Positions 1-14,364 of a DNA stretch of 64,000 nt are shown here, piece by piece. The stretch covers positions 7,866,001 through 7,930,000 of the forward strand of contig NC_052678.1 of NCBI RefSeq assembly GCF_016802725.1. The letters are read 5' to 3'. How positions within the stretch are numbered: position 1 is the stretch's first letter; each line of letters begins with the position of its first letter. Both the position numbers and the translations under genes were made by a program. The stretch is from Solenopsis invicta. Its lineage: Eukaryota; Arthropoda; Insecta; Hymenoptera; Formicidae. Below the pieces are notes generated by a model. That model worked only from the letters and a program-made list of their open reading frames with translations, was not told the DNA's origin and did not search any database.

Positions 1-3000
1 GATCGTAAAACTGATCACAAATTCCTATTACTTATTTACATGATCAAAGTCTGTGAAAAAGAGAGACTAAGAGAGAGAAGCTATTTTACTTTTCAACTTA
101 TTACTTTTTACTTTCCAATATTTCCCATTAAATTTTCAAAGAAAAGAACCCACCATAAAAATTTGATGCGAACAAAATGCGAGGTGTTATTAATTTTCAT
201 TAGTAACTTTGAACGTAAAAAGATAAAAAGGGCAAATAATTGTGATATAAAAGAGATGCATGGTATTCTAATACGCAATCTAATCTCGAGTCGTTTCTAT
301 TCATCGTCACGCAGTTAGTTTAAGATTGCTTTTGAAATCGAAGGGATAAGATCGGAGAACGTGATGAAAGGTAGCAAGTGGAGCGTAATATGAAATATGC
401 TCCCTGAAAAGAGCGGTGCACTACCTTGGCGTTGTAACGGAGCGAGTGGGTACAAATTTTGAACCGCCGCGCCGCGGCCGGCCGCGAACGGCTGAATGTT
501 AGCGCGCATACCAAACGTGACGAACGAGGAACGTGTGTGCACATCAAAAATTCAGCTGCGTTGCGGATTCGCAGTTTCGACGGTGCGCGCGTGTTTTGAT
601 TAAAAAAAATGCTACCTGAAAGCAATCGGGCCGTTTTTACTACGTCTTACGTTCCGGCCGGCGCATAAATTTGAGAAACGGCTTCTCGCTTAACAATCTT
701 ATCTTCTATAAGAGTTATCTTCGAGAAAGGGGGGAACAGCTCTGGGGAATGATAATTCGACGTTTGCTCAAGGACGACGTGCGAGGAAGCCCCTATTCTT
801 CCGCCTTTTCACACTTTCGCTATCGAAATCGGCGCCGGTGACTCCCGCTAAGTTTAATATCGTCGTAAATTCCACTCTGAAAATGAATCCGTGTGCTTTG
901 ATTTGCGCGAGGAAATCTATTAACACTAAAATTACGTAGCGCACTCACTCCGGCGCGGATCACCTAAATTGCGCAGCGCTACCTCTTGTGTATTAGCATT
1001 CATTCGCGCAACTTGCGCCACGCGGACGAATCAACAAAGAATATTTTTCCCTTTTTTTTCGCGATGCAGTTGCATTCAAAAATCATTGTTAACGAAAGTG
1101 TATTATATTGTTTTTACGCAAACTGAAATGGTGAACGAAAGAGTTTCATTTCTGTGACTTTCCTATGACAAGAGTTTGGAAAAAAGCGCAACAAAGTCAA
1201 CACTCGAATTAATCGATATACTATGTAGTTTTTTTTTAATTATTAACCATATAATAATAAATTATGCGTGGACCGTACATAGAAATGTAATAATAAAGCC
1301 ATCTAAACTCAGTGGTATAAAAAAACAGTCTCAACTATTTTAGCGTATTACTTCTGCATTAATTCTGTATAAACTGATGTATAAATTATACCACTTCAAG
1401 AGAAAATTATTACATTTTAAAGTAGACAATTTGTAGAAAATTATAAATTTAGTTTTAAAAATAAACTTATAAAATGAAATTTTAATACCGTTAAATATGT
1501 AAAGAGAAATTAAATAAAATCTATAATTAATTTAATTTTAATTTTAAATTGTTTTTTATTTACAAAAAACTTTTTAATAAATAATCTCGAATTATAAGTC
1601 TTTATAAGAACTTGATTATAAGACTATCCAAAGTATACAGCATGATTATTGAACAAAGACTACCTAATTCAAATATGATATTCCAAAAGCAGTAATACAC
1701 CCGATTGTAATAGATCTCATTTTAAAGATTTAATAGCAATAATAGTGAATTTATCGCGGCGCTGTTTCAGAAAATGACGCGTCGTAAGAGAGAAATCAGG
1801 GCGGACGCGTTTCTTTTTATACCCGACGCTTTTCTCCAACCGGCACGACGCGGGCGAGATTAGGAGATGTACTAACGAGAGCAACAACATCGCCGGAATC
1901 GCCGACGCATAAACGCAACGCGTCGTTAACGCCGGTTATGGAACTTCCGAGTTTCTTGCCCATTAGCCCGGGCCCGTAGCGGGCGGTCGTAGCCGCGTCG
2001 CGAACTTCTGGCCGCTGCTTTACCGCACAATCGTAAATGTATTAATAAATAATAACGAACTTGCCCATACGCTCGACCGTCGCCCACCATCGCGCGGCAG
2101 TCCCTTCCTGCGACGACTTCGAGTCTCGTGTTTTGTCCCCTCCGGCTAGACCTCGACTGTTCTCTCTCTCTCTCGGCCCATTTCCCTCACTGTAATCGCG
2201 CTCTAGACTTTGTGTACCACTTTATGCTCCAATTTGACATTGCCTGTGTCGACGATTATTATTACATCGAAGACGCAAATGGATAGAGAAATCATGCTGC
2301 TATTTTCTTACGAAAGTCCGATTGTTCTAACAGCTAAGTTACTACCTCATTTCATGCTCCGCCGTTTGTTCCGGAAATACAACACAAACCGGATATCGAA
2401 ACCAAACACTTTTAATTTAATTCGAAATTAATCGCCATCAGTAATAACAATTTTATTTTATTTATAGTAGATTCTGTTCGCGACACATGGGTGTTGGGGC
2501 TAAAGAAACCGTTATTTTATTCAATTGATAATAAAATGGTTATTAAATTAACAATTTAATATATCACTGATTTTCAGTCTTTTAAATTCTCTTTCTCTCT
2601 CTGTCTAATGAAGTTTAATGAGACATTAAAACATCAACTTGTCTGCATAAGCGCAATGAGACTTGCCTGAAATGCCGGAAATCTCTTTTTCGCGATATTT
2701 TTAACAGTTTCTTTTTTATCTAATATCTTCATGTATCTAAACTGAATATTATATCTCGGGACGTAAACCGCTACGGTGTAATGCGGTGCAACTACGGGCT
2801 TTCAGCGCGGCGCAACACGGGGAGCGAGCGGGATGAAAAAAAATTGGAGGGAAAAAGGACGCATCGCCCGTGCAGAAGGGGTAGCTGGGGGCAGCTTTTA
2901 TATTACGTGCGTTTTATAGTGGCCACATTCACACGTGTATACACGTATCTATGTGCGCGCGTGGCCGCGTTTATCGTCACCCGCTGTATTGTTTAGAACA

Positions 3001-5306
3001 CATAAATAGCGTTTCCAGTTCTTTACCTTTAAATTATCTTTTTTTTTCTATAGGGAGAGAAGCTATCACCTCGTGAGTTCAGAACACCATTAAAATACTT
3101 TAAAACGACATCTTAATTACAAGTGACGAATAAATTTGTAGCGCACTGCACGAAGCATCAGCCGAATTAATAAACGAATTTATATAACAATTTAAAGTTT
3201 TACATTTTACATTATTGACAACAAGATGCTCATAAATATCTAAATATCCTATCATCAATTTACACATAACGACTTCTCCTTGTTTTTAAAAATTGTACAA
3301 CTGCTCACGCATTAGATATTTGCTTGCCAAATGCTTAGAGCTTGATGCGTATTGCGCGCGTGTAAAATGCAATACGCACGCGAGATGGGGAGAAGGTGCC
3401 GAGATTTATGGGAAGAGAGGCCGATTGTTTTATTTCGAAGAACGGTATTCGAGCGCTACTGTATTATCCACCACGCGCAAACGAGACTTCTTGCGTTATT
3501 TCCATCTCTTTTTCGCCCCACACTCGCCGCGTTTTCTAGCGTGAACGAAACATCGCGAGATTTATCCTGAAAAATACATCGTGTGCCCGACATCATGCAA
3601 TTAAATGCCAGGCACTATGGCGTGAAAGAGAATGGTGGGGAACGAAGAAAGAAGGCGCGAGAGTCTGCCGGGAGTAGGATAGGGAGAGGAAAAAAAAAGG
3701 GTAAAGGCGACACGCTGTAAAAGCAAATAGAAAAAAGGAGGAGAGAAAGAGCGAGAGAGAGAGAGAGAGAGAAAAGAGAGATATACATAGAATTGCCGGA
3801 AAAATTGTGTAATCGCTTAAAACAATGCTATTCACTTGTCGTGAACTTGAGGAGTAATGGGTTCTTACTTGGCTTTACAGAACAAATGATTTCCTCGCTC
3901 GTGTATAGACGAGACTTTTAACATCGAATCATCTTTTCCTTCCCCATTGTAAGATATCGCTGATCAATCGCGCTTCTTCTCGCCAGAGGTTATTTCTCAT
4001 CCGTAGAAATTATTAGCCGCAAAAAAAAAGAAAAGTTACGGAATGAAATTTGAGAGATTAAAGTGCGAACGCTTTAAGACCTAATATTTAACGCATTAAG
4101 CTCGGCAATGGTGGCACATCACAACGTCGTAGTGCCGAGACATTTGCATTACATCAGCAATATTACACAAAATGGACCGTTGAAAGTAGTGGAGAAGAGT
4201 TTAAAACTCGTAATTTTACCTGAGTTCCCTCGTAAAAAAATTTTTTTCATTCGTGTCGCGATACGATCGCCGCTGCCGAGCTTAAGATGATCTAGCTTAA
4301 CTCTTACGGCCTAATTATGGGTATTCCGTGTCCGATCGATTTCTATCCATGCGGAAGTTTCTCGAGATTTCAAAGTAATTAAATTACACCACATTTTATT
4401 TCCTTTTCCACACACACACAAAAGTACACAGACACTTGTTCTAGAAACTTGAAAGTGTGTTCATGAATTTTTAGAGATGCTTTGAATCACTTTAAATGAA
4501 AAAGTGGTCGGACGCGAGACACCCATGATTGAGTATGCCCTTTCTCACACTGTAACGTGAGGGTTAATGTAAAGGATTCTAAAAGAGATTACGTAATTAC
4601 CTCGATTACGTGATCGATACTGTGTTCTGTGCCTCTGCGCGAGGTTCGATCGTGCTACGGCCAGCAGGAGCAAAAGGATCGCCAGGAATCTCGTCGTCGG
4701 CAGTCCCATTTCACTTGTCGATCGTTTACGAGCGATTCATTTGCCGCGTACGCGATTTCGCGCGCGGGCGCGCGCGCACGTTGCCTCTCGTACAGGGACG
4801 AGACCTCGAGAGCTTCCGACCGCCTCAGAAGCGCGTCCCGGTCGCCGCGAAGGAAACCGAGAGTTGGTACACACAGGAGCTAAATAATTGCAAAGGTTAA
4901 TTGACTTGTGTGTGCTGATCACAGCGGAAAGTACCTTCCCTGCCTCCCGCCTCCCTCACCCGTCTTGTCGATTTTCGCGGAGAACTTTACTCACTAAATT
5001 GTAAGTATACCGGCGATGGGACCGAATATGGCAGGGAAACGACAGGAACCGCAAGTCTCGTCTCGTCCGTGGCGAAATGTCGAGGCACGCGACGAAGATA
5101 GATCGTAGAAAGTTGAGAAAAGTTTTTATGCCCGTGTCACGATTTTTCTGCAACGCGGGTCTCTCCCTCCGCCGAAGAGCCGTATTTCTTTTTTTTTCTT
5201 CCGGAGTAACTTCCGATTCATTAATTGAGCTCGTTTGGTAAGTTCAATTTATCGTCGATGAAAACTGCCATGCGGTTCCGCGTGAATCTACGCTCAGAAT
5301 TAGAGA
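1..5306. other. Non-coding, probable perlecan intron
   Basis: AT-rich DNA interrupted by CpG-rich patches at about 420-680, 1740-2130, 2760-2970 and 4610-4830. A short 10-bp inverted pair (agtggtataa / ttataccact) spans 1311-1395. No ORF here shows domain, splice or codon support. Confidence 0.5.
3753..3772. repeat. (GA)n microsatellite
   Basis: A short GA tract within a longer purine-rich stretch that extends from about 3680 to 3785. Confidence 0.9.
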
Positions 5307-5554
5307 CACGGAAAGAACGGCTCCGTGGAGGTATCTGAAAATTGAGCTAGTTACAGATAGACAAAAATAATTTTGTTGGATCCTTAAAATATTTTATGCG
5401 GATGCTCGAAACTGATTGCTAAAATGTTAAAATTTGAGGCAACATTTATCAAGCTTGAATAATTTACACAATTATTTTGGAAATCCAATAAAATTATTTT
5501 TAAATCTGCATATAGTTAAATTTTTAGACGCTCCAGCACAAACCCGTTCTTTCC
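5307..5554. mobile_element. MITE-like inverted-repeat family, copy 1
   Basis: The element opens CACGGAAAGAACGG and closes CCGTTCTTTCC, so its ends are inverted. Just inside lie gtatctgaaaa and aaatttttagacgct, then acaaaaataattttgttgg opposite aataaaattatttttaaa. About 248 bp, no ORF. The same termini and interior recur at five other places in the window. Confidence 0.7.
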
Positions 5555-7556
5555 ATGGCCGATGGGGAAGAAGGGCGCTTCTTTTTCGTTCACGCACATT
5601 TTTCTCTCGTTCTCGACTTCTGCCGCGTCCGAATCGCAAGATCTGACCTCGCGATTTATGCAGTTCCCCAACCGGATGTTCCCTTTACCCGGTCTACTTC
5701 TTCTCCGTCCTTATACGCGGCGACAATTCAGTATTTGTTCGCGCGGATTAAGCCGGATTGCGCGGCGCGGTTGCGGTAAAAGCCGAGGAAATTGTGCGCC
5801 CCAGTAAACAGACAATGGCCGTACGGCGTGCGGCGGCGCCACGACGCGCTGTGTTTTTCAATTATTTTTAATTATTTTCTGAATGACGGCCCGCCGCGGC
5901 GTAGAGTTTGATGCACGCCAGCCACGGTCTTCAATCTCGCTTCCCCCGGTTGCATTGTCGGCGCTGTCGCGGTTTTCTCCATTGTGTCACCCGCTTTTCT
6001 TCCACTGTGTACTCCAATTTCCAATATCGTTAAACATTCCGCGTGTTACGTTATTAACCGAGTTCTTATAAATCCAATAGCAATTAACCCGATTGTCAAT
6101 CGAGTATCGAGAGCAAAGACATTCTTCGCGCTTCTCTTTTTTTTTATTATTAAAAAATACATTCGACGTTTCATTACTTTCGCAATTTTCAAAACGCTGT
6201 TCAAGTCTCGACCGCGAATAATTTCATTTTTGTTTGATGTATCATTAAAGAAAGAAAAGAACGTGCCAACGCGCAATTTCGACGAGATCTCACAAGAATA
6301 AAGGATAATACCTTTTCCTTTTTATACGCGATGGCTCTTTTTATCACTTGAATTATCCAATTTAAATAGTTCGTAAAAGTTGCCCATTATCTTGATTATA
6401 ATGCGTGTGAAGGACGGGGCACAGGCAACACAATGGTGCTTTTCGCGATCGCGCTTTCGTATTGGCGGGAATACCATGCGTAAAAGCACGTCGCGAAGAT
6501 GCATGCCAGACTTTCGTTACGTGCCTCGGGAAGGATTTACTCGGGGAAAAACTCATGTTCGCTCTCACCCGAGTCGCAAATGAGATTTTTTCGGACTCCG
6601 TGCCCTGCATTACTCCGCAATTTAATTTCGGATGGTAAAGAAACCTCGATGGATTAGAAACTGGGTGACAACGTTCGTTCGAGCTCGTAACCCTGCATTT
6701 TACGACGCGCATCAATCCCCCGGCCCGGATTTATTCGCCGCGATCGTAAAGGGAAATTATAAAAGCTGTTAAAAATTACTGTGAATTCGTCTGTCGCTGA
6801 AGAGAGAGCGAGAGAGATACATGTGTATCTAACGGTGCGCGGCTTAACTTCACCTTACAAATCGCTCGAGCTACATTATGCACGAGCCCAGGTCGTTCGG
6901 GAAGGTACTTTCCTGCAGGTTCTCGTGAAACGCGCCTTGCACCTCGGGCAAAACAAGTTACGTCCACCTCGGGGAACGTAACCGTGATCACGAAAGTCTT
7001 TCGAGCGCGACGATCGAAATTTGCGGGGGCCGAAACGACCGCGCCGCGCCGCGCCGGGTGCCGAATCGATCGGCCAACGGGGACATTAACAGACGGTGCG
7101 ACTTCTTCGTTAATTAAAAAAAAAAAAAAACGTTAACTTTGCCGCCGATCATCCGAGCAAGGGCTACACCTACGAACCTACTTTCCGAGATGGATCCGAG
7201 GAACGCGATCAAGCTCCCTCGATCGAATGCGCGAGATGAAAACGTCGCGTCTCTCGCTGACCGAATCTAGCGAACTGGCATGCCCGCTAGTCGTCATAGA
7301 CCGAAGAAAGAACCGTCCGAGTATAGAGACACCCCACCGCCGCTGTCAACGGCAGAAGCGTGGGAGGCAGTAAGCTACTTTGTATTTTTTTTTCTCTCTT
7401 CGTACGCTCTGCCTCTACTACGGTGCATCATCGGCGATGGCTCATGCTCTCGTAGTCCTCGCTGTTCTCCTTGTAAACCAAACGTAAGCAAGCAAACGCA
7501 ACCCTTTGGAACGAGTTTACGTTTGAATAAGCGTGATCGAGCCTTTAAGAAAGATT

Positions 7557-7594
<38 letters not shown>

Positions 7595-10057
7595 AGACTG
7601 TCACTTCGAAAAAACTCGCGTTTATATATCGATGACTTGTTCGAGCAAAGAAAAGAAGAAAGCAATGAAATGGTTAAATATATTCGTTCCTTTCGTCTCT
7701 TCTCGATGCGGATAATTTTGGACGAAGGATTAGCCGGAACTCCGGATGAGCGACACGCTTCACAAATGCGGACTGCACTTTTCCACCCCTCGTAAAGCAC
7801 GAGCATCGAAGAGACGTTTAAATATATACGAAGCGATGAAATAGACGTCATAAATTCAGGAACATGCCTATGCATAGAAAAGTTTCCGTACGAAAGCTAG
7901 CGCGAGAAACTTTTCCGGATTATAAACCGAGTGTAAAAAATACAATAAAATAATTTATTAGATCTCGAAATGTATTTGTAATTATGCATTTTTCATTTTT
8001 ATCGTAATTTCTTTTCTTTTTTCAAATCTTTTCGTTGAAAAGAAATAAACTTTGGCCGAAAGAAACAATTTCTTTACGTTTAAGGAAATCAAATCGGATT
8101 GAGAAAAACGATCTCTTACGTTCATTCAAGATTTTTTTTTTTTTTTTAGTAATGTAATGTGTGTGTGTGTGTACCGACGTTATCTTAAGCTTCCGACTTT
8201 AATTTCGTCATCGGCTCATGTAACTAGAATGTTACTGAGATATATTTAGTCTCTAGAAGGAAAAGAATTCGATAGTACTGAGAATGGAAATTGAGACGCA
8301 GATTAAGCGACGGAATTTTGTAACGCGACACCATTTATGAATAGACCGATAGGGAGTAGGGATCGAAGATCGAACAGTCAGCCAAGAAAAACAGAGGGTC
8401 CGATCCGAAACGGATAGGAAAATATCGTTAGCACGACGAAAGGTGGTAGGCTTACTCAAGACATCCACGGTGACACCTCGGATCAGTTGTTTCCGATAAC
8501 ACTATTACTTACACCGAGTTACAAACGAGACGTGAGAAGAATCGAGAGTCCTAGACCTAGAAATTTTCTTGAGCGATTTCGACGACTGACAGATCGAGCT
8601 TTCACCCTTTTGTACTAAACTCACACAATTATCGTCAATTACATCGCTCCGACGATCGGCGGCTCTACATCAGCTGGACGCTCATCGCATGCCCACCTAA
8701 CCGAACTGCCTGCAGCCTAATTCGATACAGCGGCGCGAGTTCTGCAGGAAGCGCACCACATGACGTTCGCGCGATTCGCGACTTTTGACCGAACGCGAGC
8801 TTTCGCTCGAGATGTCAAGGCGCGCGGGATCCCATTCGTCTATCCAATTCGAGAGTTCATACCACCCGGGGCTCCGTTAATTGAAACTTGCGAACTTTCG
8901 GCAGGTTGACCGTGTTCTCCCTTATTTGCCGGCTCGTGCGCGGCTCGTGGCCGCCGACGCAGCTGAATCGCGATCCTCCGCGATACTATCGTCGGCGCGT
9001 ACCGGAGCGGACTAGGAGCGCGGACTAGGAGCGACCGACCCGTCGTGATCCGAGCGAGTAACTGTCGGCCGAGAGAAGCGTGGGAGGTCTTGCAGGTACC
9101 GCGGCTCCGTGGCGTAATGGCAATCACGCGGGCGGCCGACACGGCCTCATGCCGACCCTTTGGCGCGCTTCGACCTCTCGGCAGTTTCCGGCGCTCGCTC
9201 GGCGCCGCTCGACGTCGCCAGTCCTGTGCGAAAAGAGTCGGCGCCGAGCCGTTCGCGAGATGAACTCGCAGATGAACTCCTCTCTGATCTCGTTTAACCC
9301 TTTTTTTTATTCTTCTTACGCACGAAAATGTTCGAGCCTTAAAGTTGCTCCTGAAGCAACAACGTTAAATTAAATATCGAAGAACGACGAATCGCGAATT
9401 TATTCGAAGAAGCGAATTACAATCGATTTACGACGATCACATCGCTGCCATTGCGTCATTGTAATGTATCAAATGAATCAAAATTGCATGTTTTTTGTCT
9501 GGGAACCAATAACATCGAGATAATTCATCTGTCGCCTGAGCGGCAAGAATATAGTCTCGTCGACAATTAATTTTACATTTACGGATTTTCGACGACGTGT
9601 TGCATGCATGTGTTCGAATGTTTCACATTTTCTTCAGTAAATGTTTGAAAATCTAATTAAACTAAAAGCGCAGTCGTGCATTGACGGTGCGAACGATTTA
9701 ATATCAAAGACGAGACTCAAATGTTATATTTTAATTACTACCGAATGCTCGTTTGGATAAATTAATTGGACCCATTAGTATCATCGTTCGTTATATATTG
9801 ACGACGAAATTAAAGTTGACAATAATTGAGGTAAGATCGTGATATGTATACAATTAACCTTTCGCAAGACACGTGGATAAAAGTCAAAAGTTCAGTCACG
9901 TGGAATCCACGAGATTTTAAGATAAAAACCCTCCAGATTCAGTATAACATTAGTGCAATATTATTCTTTCTTTCTTTATTTTTCATAAACGCTGGCGCTG
10001 CGTTCTTTGAAAAGATTTTGCGCTTTTAATTACACCTGAGGTTCTGAGCAAACCTTA
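5555..10057. other. Non-coding, CpG-rich patches
   Basis: CpG-dense blocks at about 5560-5990, 6400-7260 and 8640-9270 alternate with AT-rich sequence, and a short (GT)7 tract lies at 8159. ORFs in the dense blocks reflect low stop density and the GA tract, not genes. Confidence 0.5.
7557..7594. repeat. (GA)n microsatellite
   Basis: A 38-nt GA tract with a single AAA interruption near 7567. Confidence 0.95.
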
Positions 10058-10413
10058 CACGGAAAGAATGATTTTTTGCTGAAGTGTCTAAACGTTTAGC
10101 TCACTCTCTCTATTATAGTCCTTATCTCTTGTTAGAGCGTGGTGAGTCCTCAACGCATTTCTGTGATGTGCGCTTTTTACAATTTACGCAGATTTAACTG
10201 GATACAGATCTGAAAATAATTTTATTACACCATCAAAATAATTATGACAGATGTTCAAGCATGGATGAGCAACGCTGCAAAATATTTGACGTTCTAGCAA
10301 TCAGTTTGAAAGTCCAACATAATTATTTTTATGGTCTAATAAAATTATTTTCAGATCTATATCCAGCTGAATATTTTAGATATTTTAGCAAAACCGTTCT
10401 TCCCATGCCCGTG
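10058..10413. mobile_element. MITE-like inverted-repeat family, copy 2 (with insertion)
   Basis: The left end CACGGAAAGAATG then ttttgctgaagtgtctaaac is mirrored by the right end ttagatattttagcaaaacc then GTTCTTCCCATGCCCGTG. Inner arms acagatctgaaaataatttt and aaaattattttcagatct are inverted too. About 110 bp of sequence unlike the other copies lies in the left arm (near 10095-10195), which makes this copy longer. Confidence 0.7.
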
Positions 10414-11251
10414 ATTTGCGAAAGGTAAAAACCGAGAGAAGGTCGACAAACATAGCAGGGGATCTTGATGCTCAATAATTTTCTTATGTAATTTTATATA
10501 CATTTTCAAACTTTTTAAACTGCGTGTCCTTATTTCCGGCTTATTTTGATGCTTCAAATGCAGTTCTTAAATTAAGCTAGAATAGTAATCATAGATTGAT
10601 AATTATCATAAACTGATAATTAGTATAATTAGATACAAATTAATATTGATGCCAACAAGCAATAATGCTAATTATTAATTTTTATCGAATGTTGACGTAA
10701 GTCTACGTAGAAACGCAATGAAGCGTAGCAAAACGAACGTCGGCGAAGACGACGCGCGGGGTTGGTACGGTCGGCCGACACGTTCGGTTCGTGCAGATTA
10801 TAAAACTTTAAATAAAATAACTTTAGAATCACACGGGTCTGTGCGCGCCCGGACGGGCGTGTCGACGTGCGCAACGGAGGATGTCGACGACGTAGTCGAC
10901 GACGTGGTAGCGCGAAGGGATGAAAAGGAAGGCGGCGAGGGCGAAATGTGCTCGCGACACGATGTAGACACGTCGCGGAAGAAAGGGACGGCGCATGTTT
11001 ATTCAAACCCATCTTATATCGCATTTTCATACTAATGGACTTTTTCAACTTGGAAGAGTAGGAGAGGGCGGGAGGGTGGGTCCCGGTCCCGGTCTCGTGG
11101 TAAAGCGTGTCCTATGTTTCCGCTCTTTGGCTTTGGCTTTGGAGAATGTATAGAGTCGGCGCGGTCCTCTCCCGTCCCACCCTCCGGACGTCCCGCGGAC
11201 GACCAAGTCCGGATTATCATACTCGCGTTAGCATAACAGTTAGAATCTCTC

Positions 11252-11254
<3 letters not shown>

Positions 11255-11292
<38 letters not shown>
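11255..11292. repeat. (GA)n microsatellite
   Basis: A 38-nt uninterrupted GA tract inside a CpG-rich patch. Confidence 0.97.
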
Positions 11293-11295
<3 letters not shown>

Positions 11296-11900
11296 AAAGA
11301 GAGAGATGGACCAAGGCAGGCGGAACAAGAGCAGCACGGCGCGTCGAGAAGCGCTCTCGATTTCCCAGCTCGCCGTCGAATTCTTCGCTTCCGAGATAAA
11401 CGATCGACCGACACGGCGTCCTGATTTATACATCTATTTTCTGTAATCGGGACGGTAAACCGAGCCACCTAGTACGAAAATTGTAAAGACACGAATTGAG
11501 AGAGATGCGGGTACAAAAGTTAATGCGACCCACTTAGCGCGGCAGGATTTAAAAAATGCCCTATTTTTGTTATCAAGCCACCAATTTGATCTTCTTATTC
11601 ATTTTATTTAGTAAACGAGACTTATTTTAGTTTCAGTAAAAATTATAGAAAAAAAAAGAGACAATTTCTCGCGTTTAACGAATTATTAAGAAAATAAAGG
11701 TAATCGACTAAATAATATTACAGATTGAACAAAAAATGGAGAATATACTGTTACATGGAAATAAGTAATAATTCAAATTGCATTCCAGACACAGATATTT
11801 AAATATTTTACACATTAATACAAAAAAAAAAAGAAATACTTAGTGCTACGACCGGACCAATTAAACTCGTAATTATCCTCAGCGATATCATATGTATATT

Positions 11901-12115
11901 ATATTTAACTAAATACAAATGTAAAAATAATTTTGTTGAACCAACAAAATAATTATAAAGAAAGATTCAAAAACGATGAGCAACACTGTAAAAAATTTTA
12001 ATCCTCCAGCAACCAGCTTGAGCGTCTTACATAATTATTTCGATGTGATCTAACAAAATTATTTTCAGCTTTACATCCAGTTAAAATTCTTTAGCAAAAT
12101 CATTCTTTCTGTGTG
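11901..12115. mobile_element. MITE-like inverted-repeat family, copy 3 (left end degraded)
   Basis: The inner arms gtaaaaataattttgttg and caaaattattttcagct are inverted, and the right end ttctttagcaaaatcattctttctgtgtg matches copies 1 and 2. The outermost left terminus is not recognisable. Non-coding. Confidence 0.65.
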
Positions 12116-12348
12116 ATTATCAAATATAAAGATTACAGGGGCGCGCAAACATTACCGATTGTTTTTCATGTTTCATTCTACCAACGATCACATGATATCG
12201 CAGAACCAAGTTGAATCACAGTGAAAAGTTTCTTTGCTACTGCATCACGTAAGATCGTGTATTACGATTCACAACGCTAGGAATGATTCGTAACGACACG
12301 AAATACCGTCGCGTTCTCTTCTTTGAGGACAGAACGGAAATCCATCTT

Positions 12349-12372
12349 TCTCTCTCTCTCTCTCTCTCTCTC
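12349..12372. repeat. (TC)n microsatellite
   Basis: A 24-nt uninterrupted TC tract. Confidence 0.95.
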
Positions 12373-14200
12373 GGAGGTGCAAAAGCGTTCGATTGTTTTT
12401 ATGTAGAAAGCGTCCATTCATCACCTTATCTTTTTTCCACGATCGTTCGCGAGGCATACGGAGGGGGATCGCGTCTTCCTTTAAGGTGAAATGAATTCTT
12501 CGTTATGTGTAGTTTGCACGAGTTCGACTTTGGCCGCCTCTGACGAGGACCACTCCTCGCGGGGGTGCATTCTGCATCCCCGCCCGTGGGCGAAAATTAC
12601 TTTCGCGTTCGGGCTCTACGATGCAGGTCGCGCGGGCAGAATTTTCGTTCTACTCAGGGACGATTAAACAAATCCAGAGCGCCGACGCCGCCCGCTCGCG
12701 TCGTAATTCTCCCGACCGCGTACGTATTGTCGTAAATTACAAAAAAGGGGGTCTGAATTGCAACGAGCAACGGCGCGTGCACGCGAACGCCGCGAAATAA
12801 CCGCGCCTGTGTTGTGCGCGTCCGTGTGAGACACGTACACGTGGCTACGATGCATCGGGATAATACTGTCCAAGAGTCAGAGCGCTGTCCGAACCGCGAG
12901 AAATCTGGGTTTTGACAATTCAAAAAAAAAAAAAACCGTGCGAACGAGAGAGAAAGAGAGGGCGTAATCCTTTACGTGCTTAAGTCACGTTTAAACCGGC
13001 ACGCATCTTTTATTCATCGAATAGATTAAAGAAAATCGATACCAAAAGGCAAAACGGGTAAACCCGCGCGTAAAATATTAACGTTGTTCATATCAATTTA
13101 TATTTAAATTTTTCTAAGAAGAACATAATCTTGAAATATTGTTCAATATGCAGACTTAAATGACTTTATTGAGAGATACTCGATTAAAAGTTCATAGAGG
13201 GAAGAGTTAAATAAGGTCATACTGAAACTGGATCGCTGAACTGCATAATATTTAAGAGCTAGGAATATTTTGATTCTTTGCTCCACTATTTCGTTTTCAT
13301 TACAAATTGCAGGAAGAATATTTAACATGAGATTTTTTAATTATAATTTTAAATAAATTGAAATTATGAAAAATACAGAGGACGGAGAGAGTCTTGCTTC
13401 AGACCTAATTTTTCCTACGATGATTAGAGGAAAAAAAAAGGCAAAAAAACTTGTAATTTTCCTACGCGTATTTCGTTCAACTACCATTTATCTACAACGG
13501 TGATGGTAGATTCGATAGATTCACAAGTTGTTCGACGTAAATGTTCGATAAATGAACCTTTGAGGAATATTGTTGCAGCGTACTGTACCGTACACGTACA
13601 TACACACCGACTGTTTGTCGTTGGTGCTGTTCGTTTGTTACGAGTGGACCTTAAGTGTACGAGGTGCCACGGTAACGCCTACCAATCTGCTGTTTGTCCT
13701 CCAACCACCCGCTGCTCTCGCCGCCGCCCCTCGGCGCGCTTAATTCTCGCGCGCGCGAAATGAAGCTTAAAGCCGAAAATGAATTCTAAAAAGCGAGCGA
13801 GCCGCCACCGCTGATAAAAGCAAACCCACTTTCGCGTTCGGACGGCGCAACGACGATCGTGCTCATTCCCCGCGCGTCCGTGAGAAGAGCCCTCTTTTAA
13901 TAATAATTAAAGAATAAAGGGATAAAGGGATATAATGCAATATATTCAACGCAAGTATGCACTCCTGGTTTTGAAGTCGACAAATGTATTTTAAACTGAA
14001 TATTCTGAATAACTTCTAAAATACTTCATGTTAACTTCATTTAAAGATTTTTTTCATAAAATGTGGAACGCTGACCTATTGCTGCAAATACTGATGCTTT
14101 AGAAATACATTTTTTTCTAGTTCAAATTTGACAACTTTTCATGTCAGAGATTTCTATAAGATTCGATTAAAGATTTATGCATGTTACATTAGTAAAGGTA

Positions 14201-14364
14201 TCTAAAATTCATTTGTGTTCCATGAGAAGTGTTAAATTTTATATGGTAACTTTACACGCATTAAATCCGCCTGTCACAACTGTCTAAAATTGATTCGTGT
14301 TCCATTGAAATATTAAATTTTATAGATAACTTTACATATATTAAACTCGTTTATTAGAACTAAA
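14201..14364. repeat. Diverged tandem duplication, period 82 bp
   Basis: Two successive units begin tctaaaatt(c/g)att(t/c)gtgtt and share ttaaattttata, ggtaactttaca/gataactttaca and attaaa blocks. They are followed by a shorter pair of gttagaactaaagttcg-like units. Non-coding. Confidence 0.65.

Noticed and set aside
7375..7875. Longest ORF in the window (166 codons, minus strand) with a Leu-Ser repeat
   Set aside because: The LSLSLS stretch is the translation of the (GA)n tract at 7557-7594, and the rest has no domain or codon support.
9102..9190. tRNA-like A-box (tggcgtaatgg) with a ttcgac motif downstream
   Set aside because: The ends do not pair into an acceptor stem, and no anticodon or T-arm can be drawn.
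12861..12870. Ten-base match to the start of miR-8 (taatactgtc)
   Set aside because: The following bases differ from miR-8 and no opposing hairpin arm is present.
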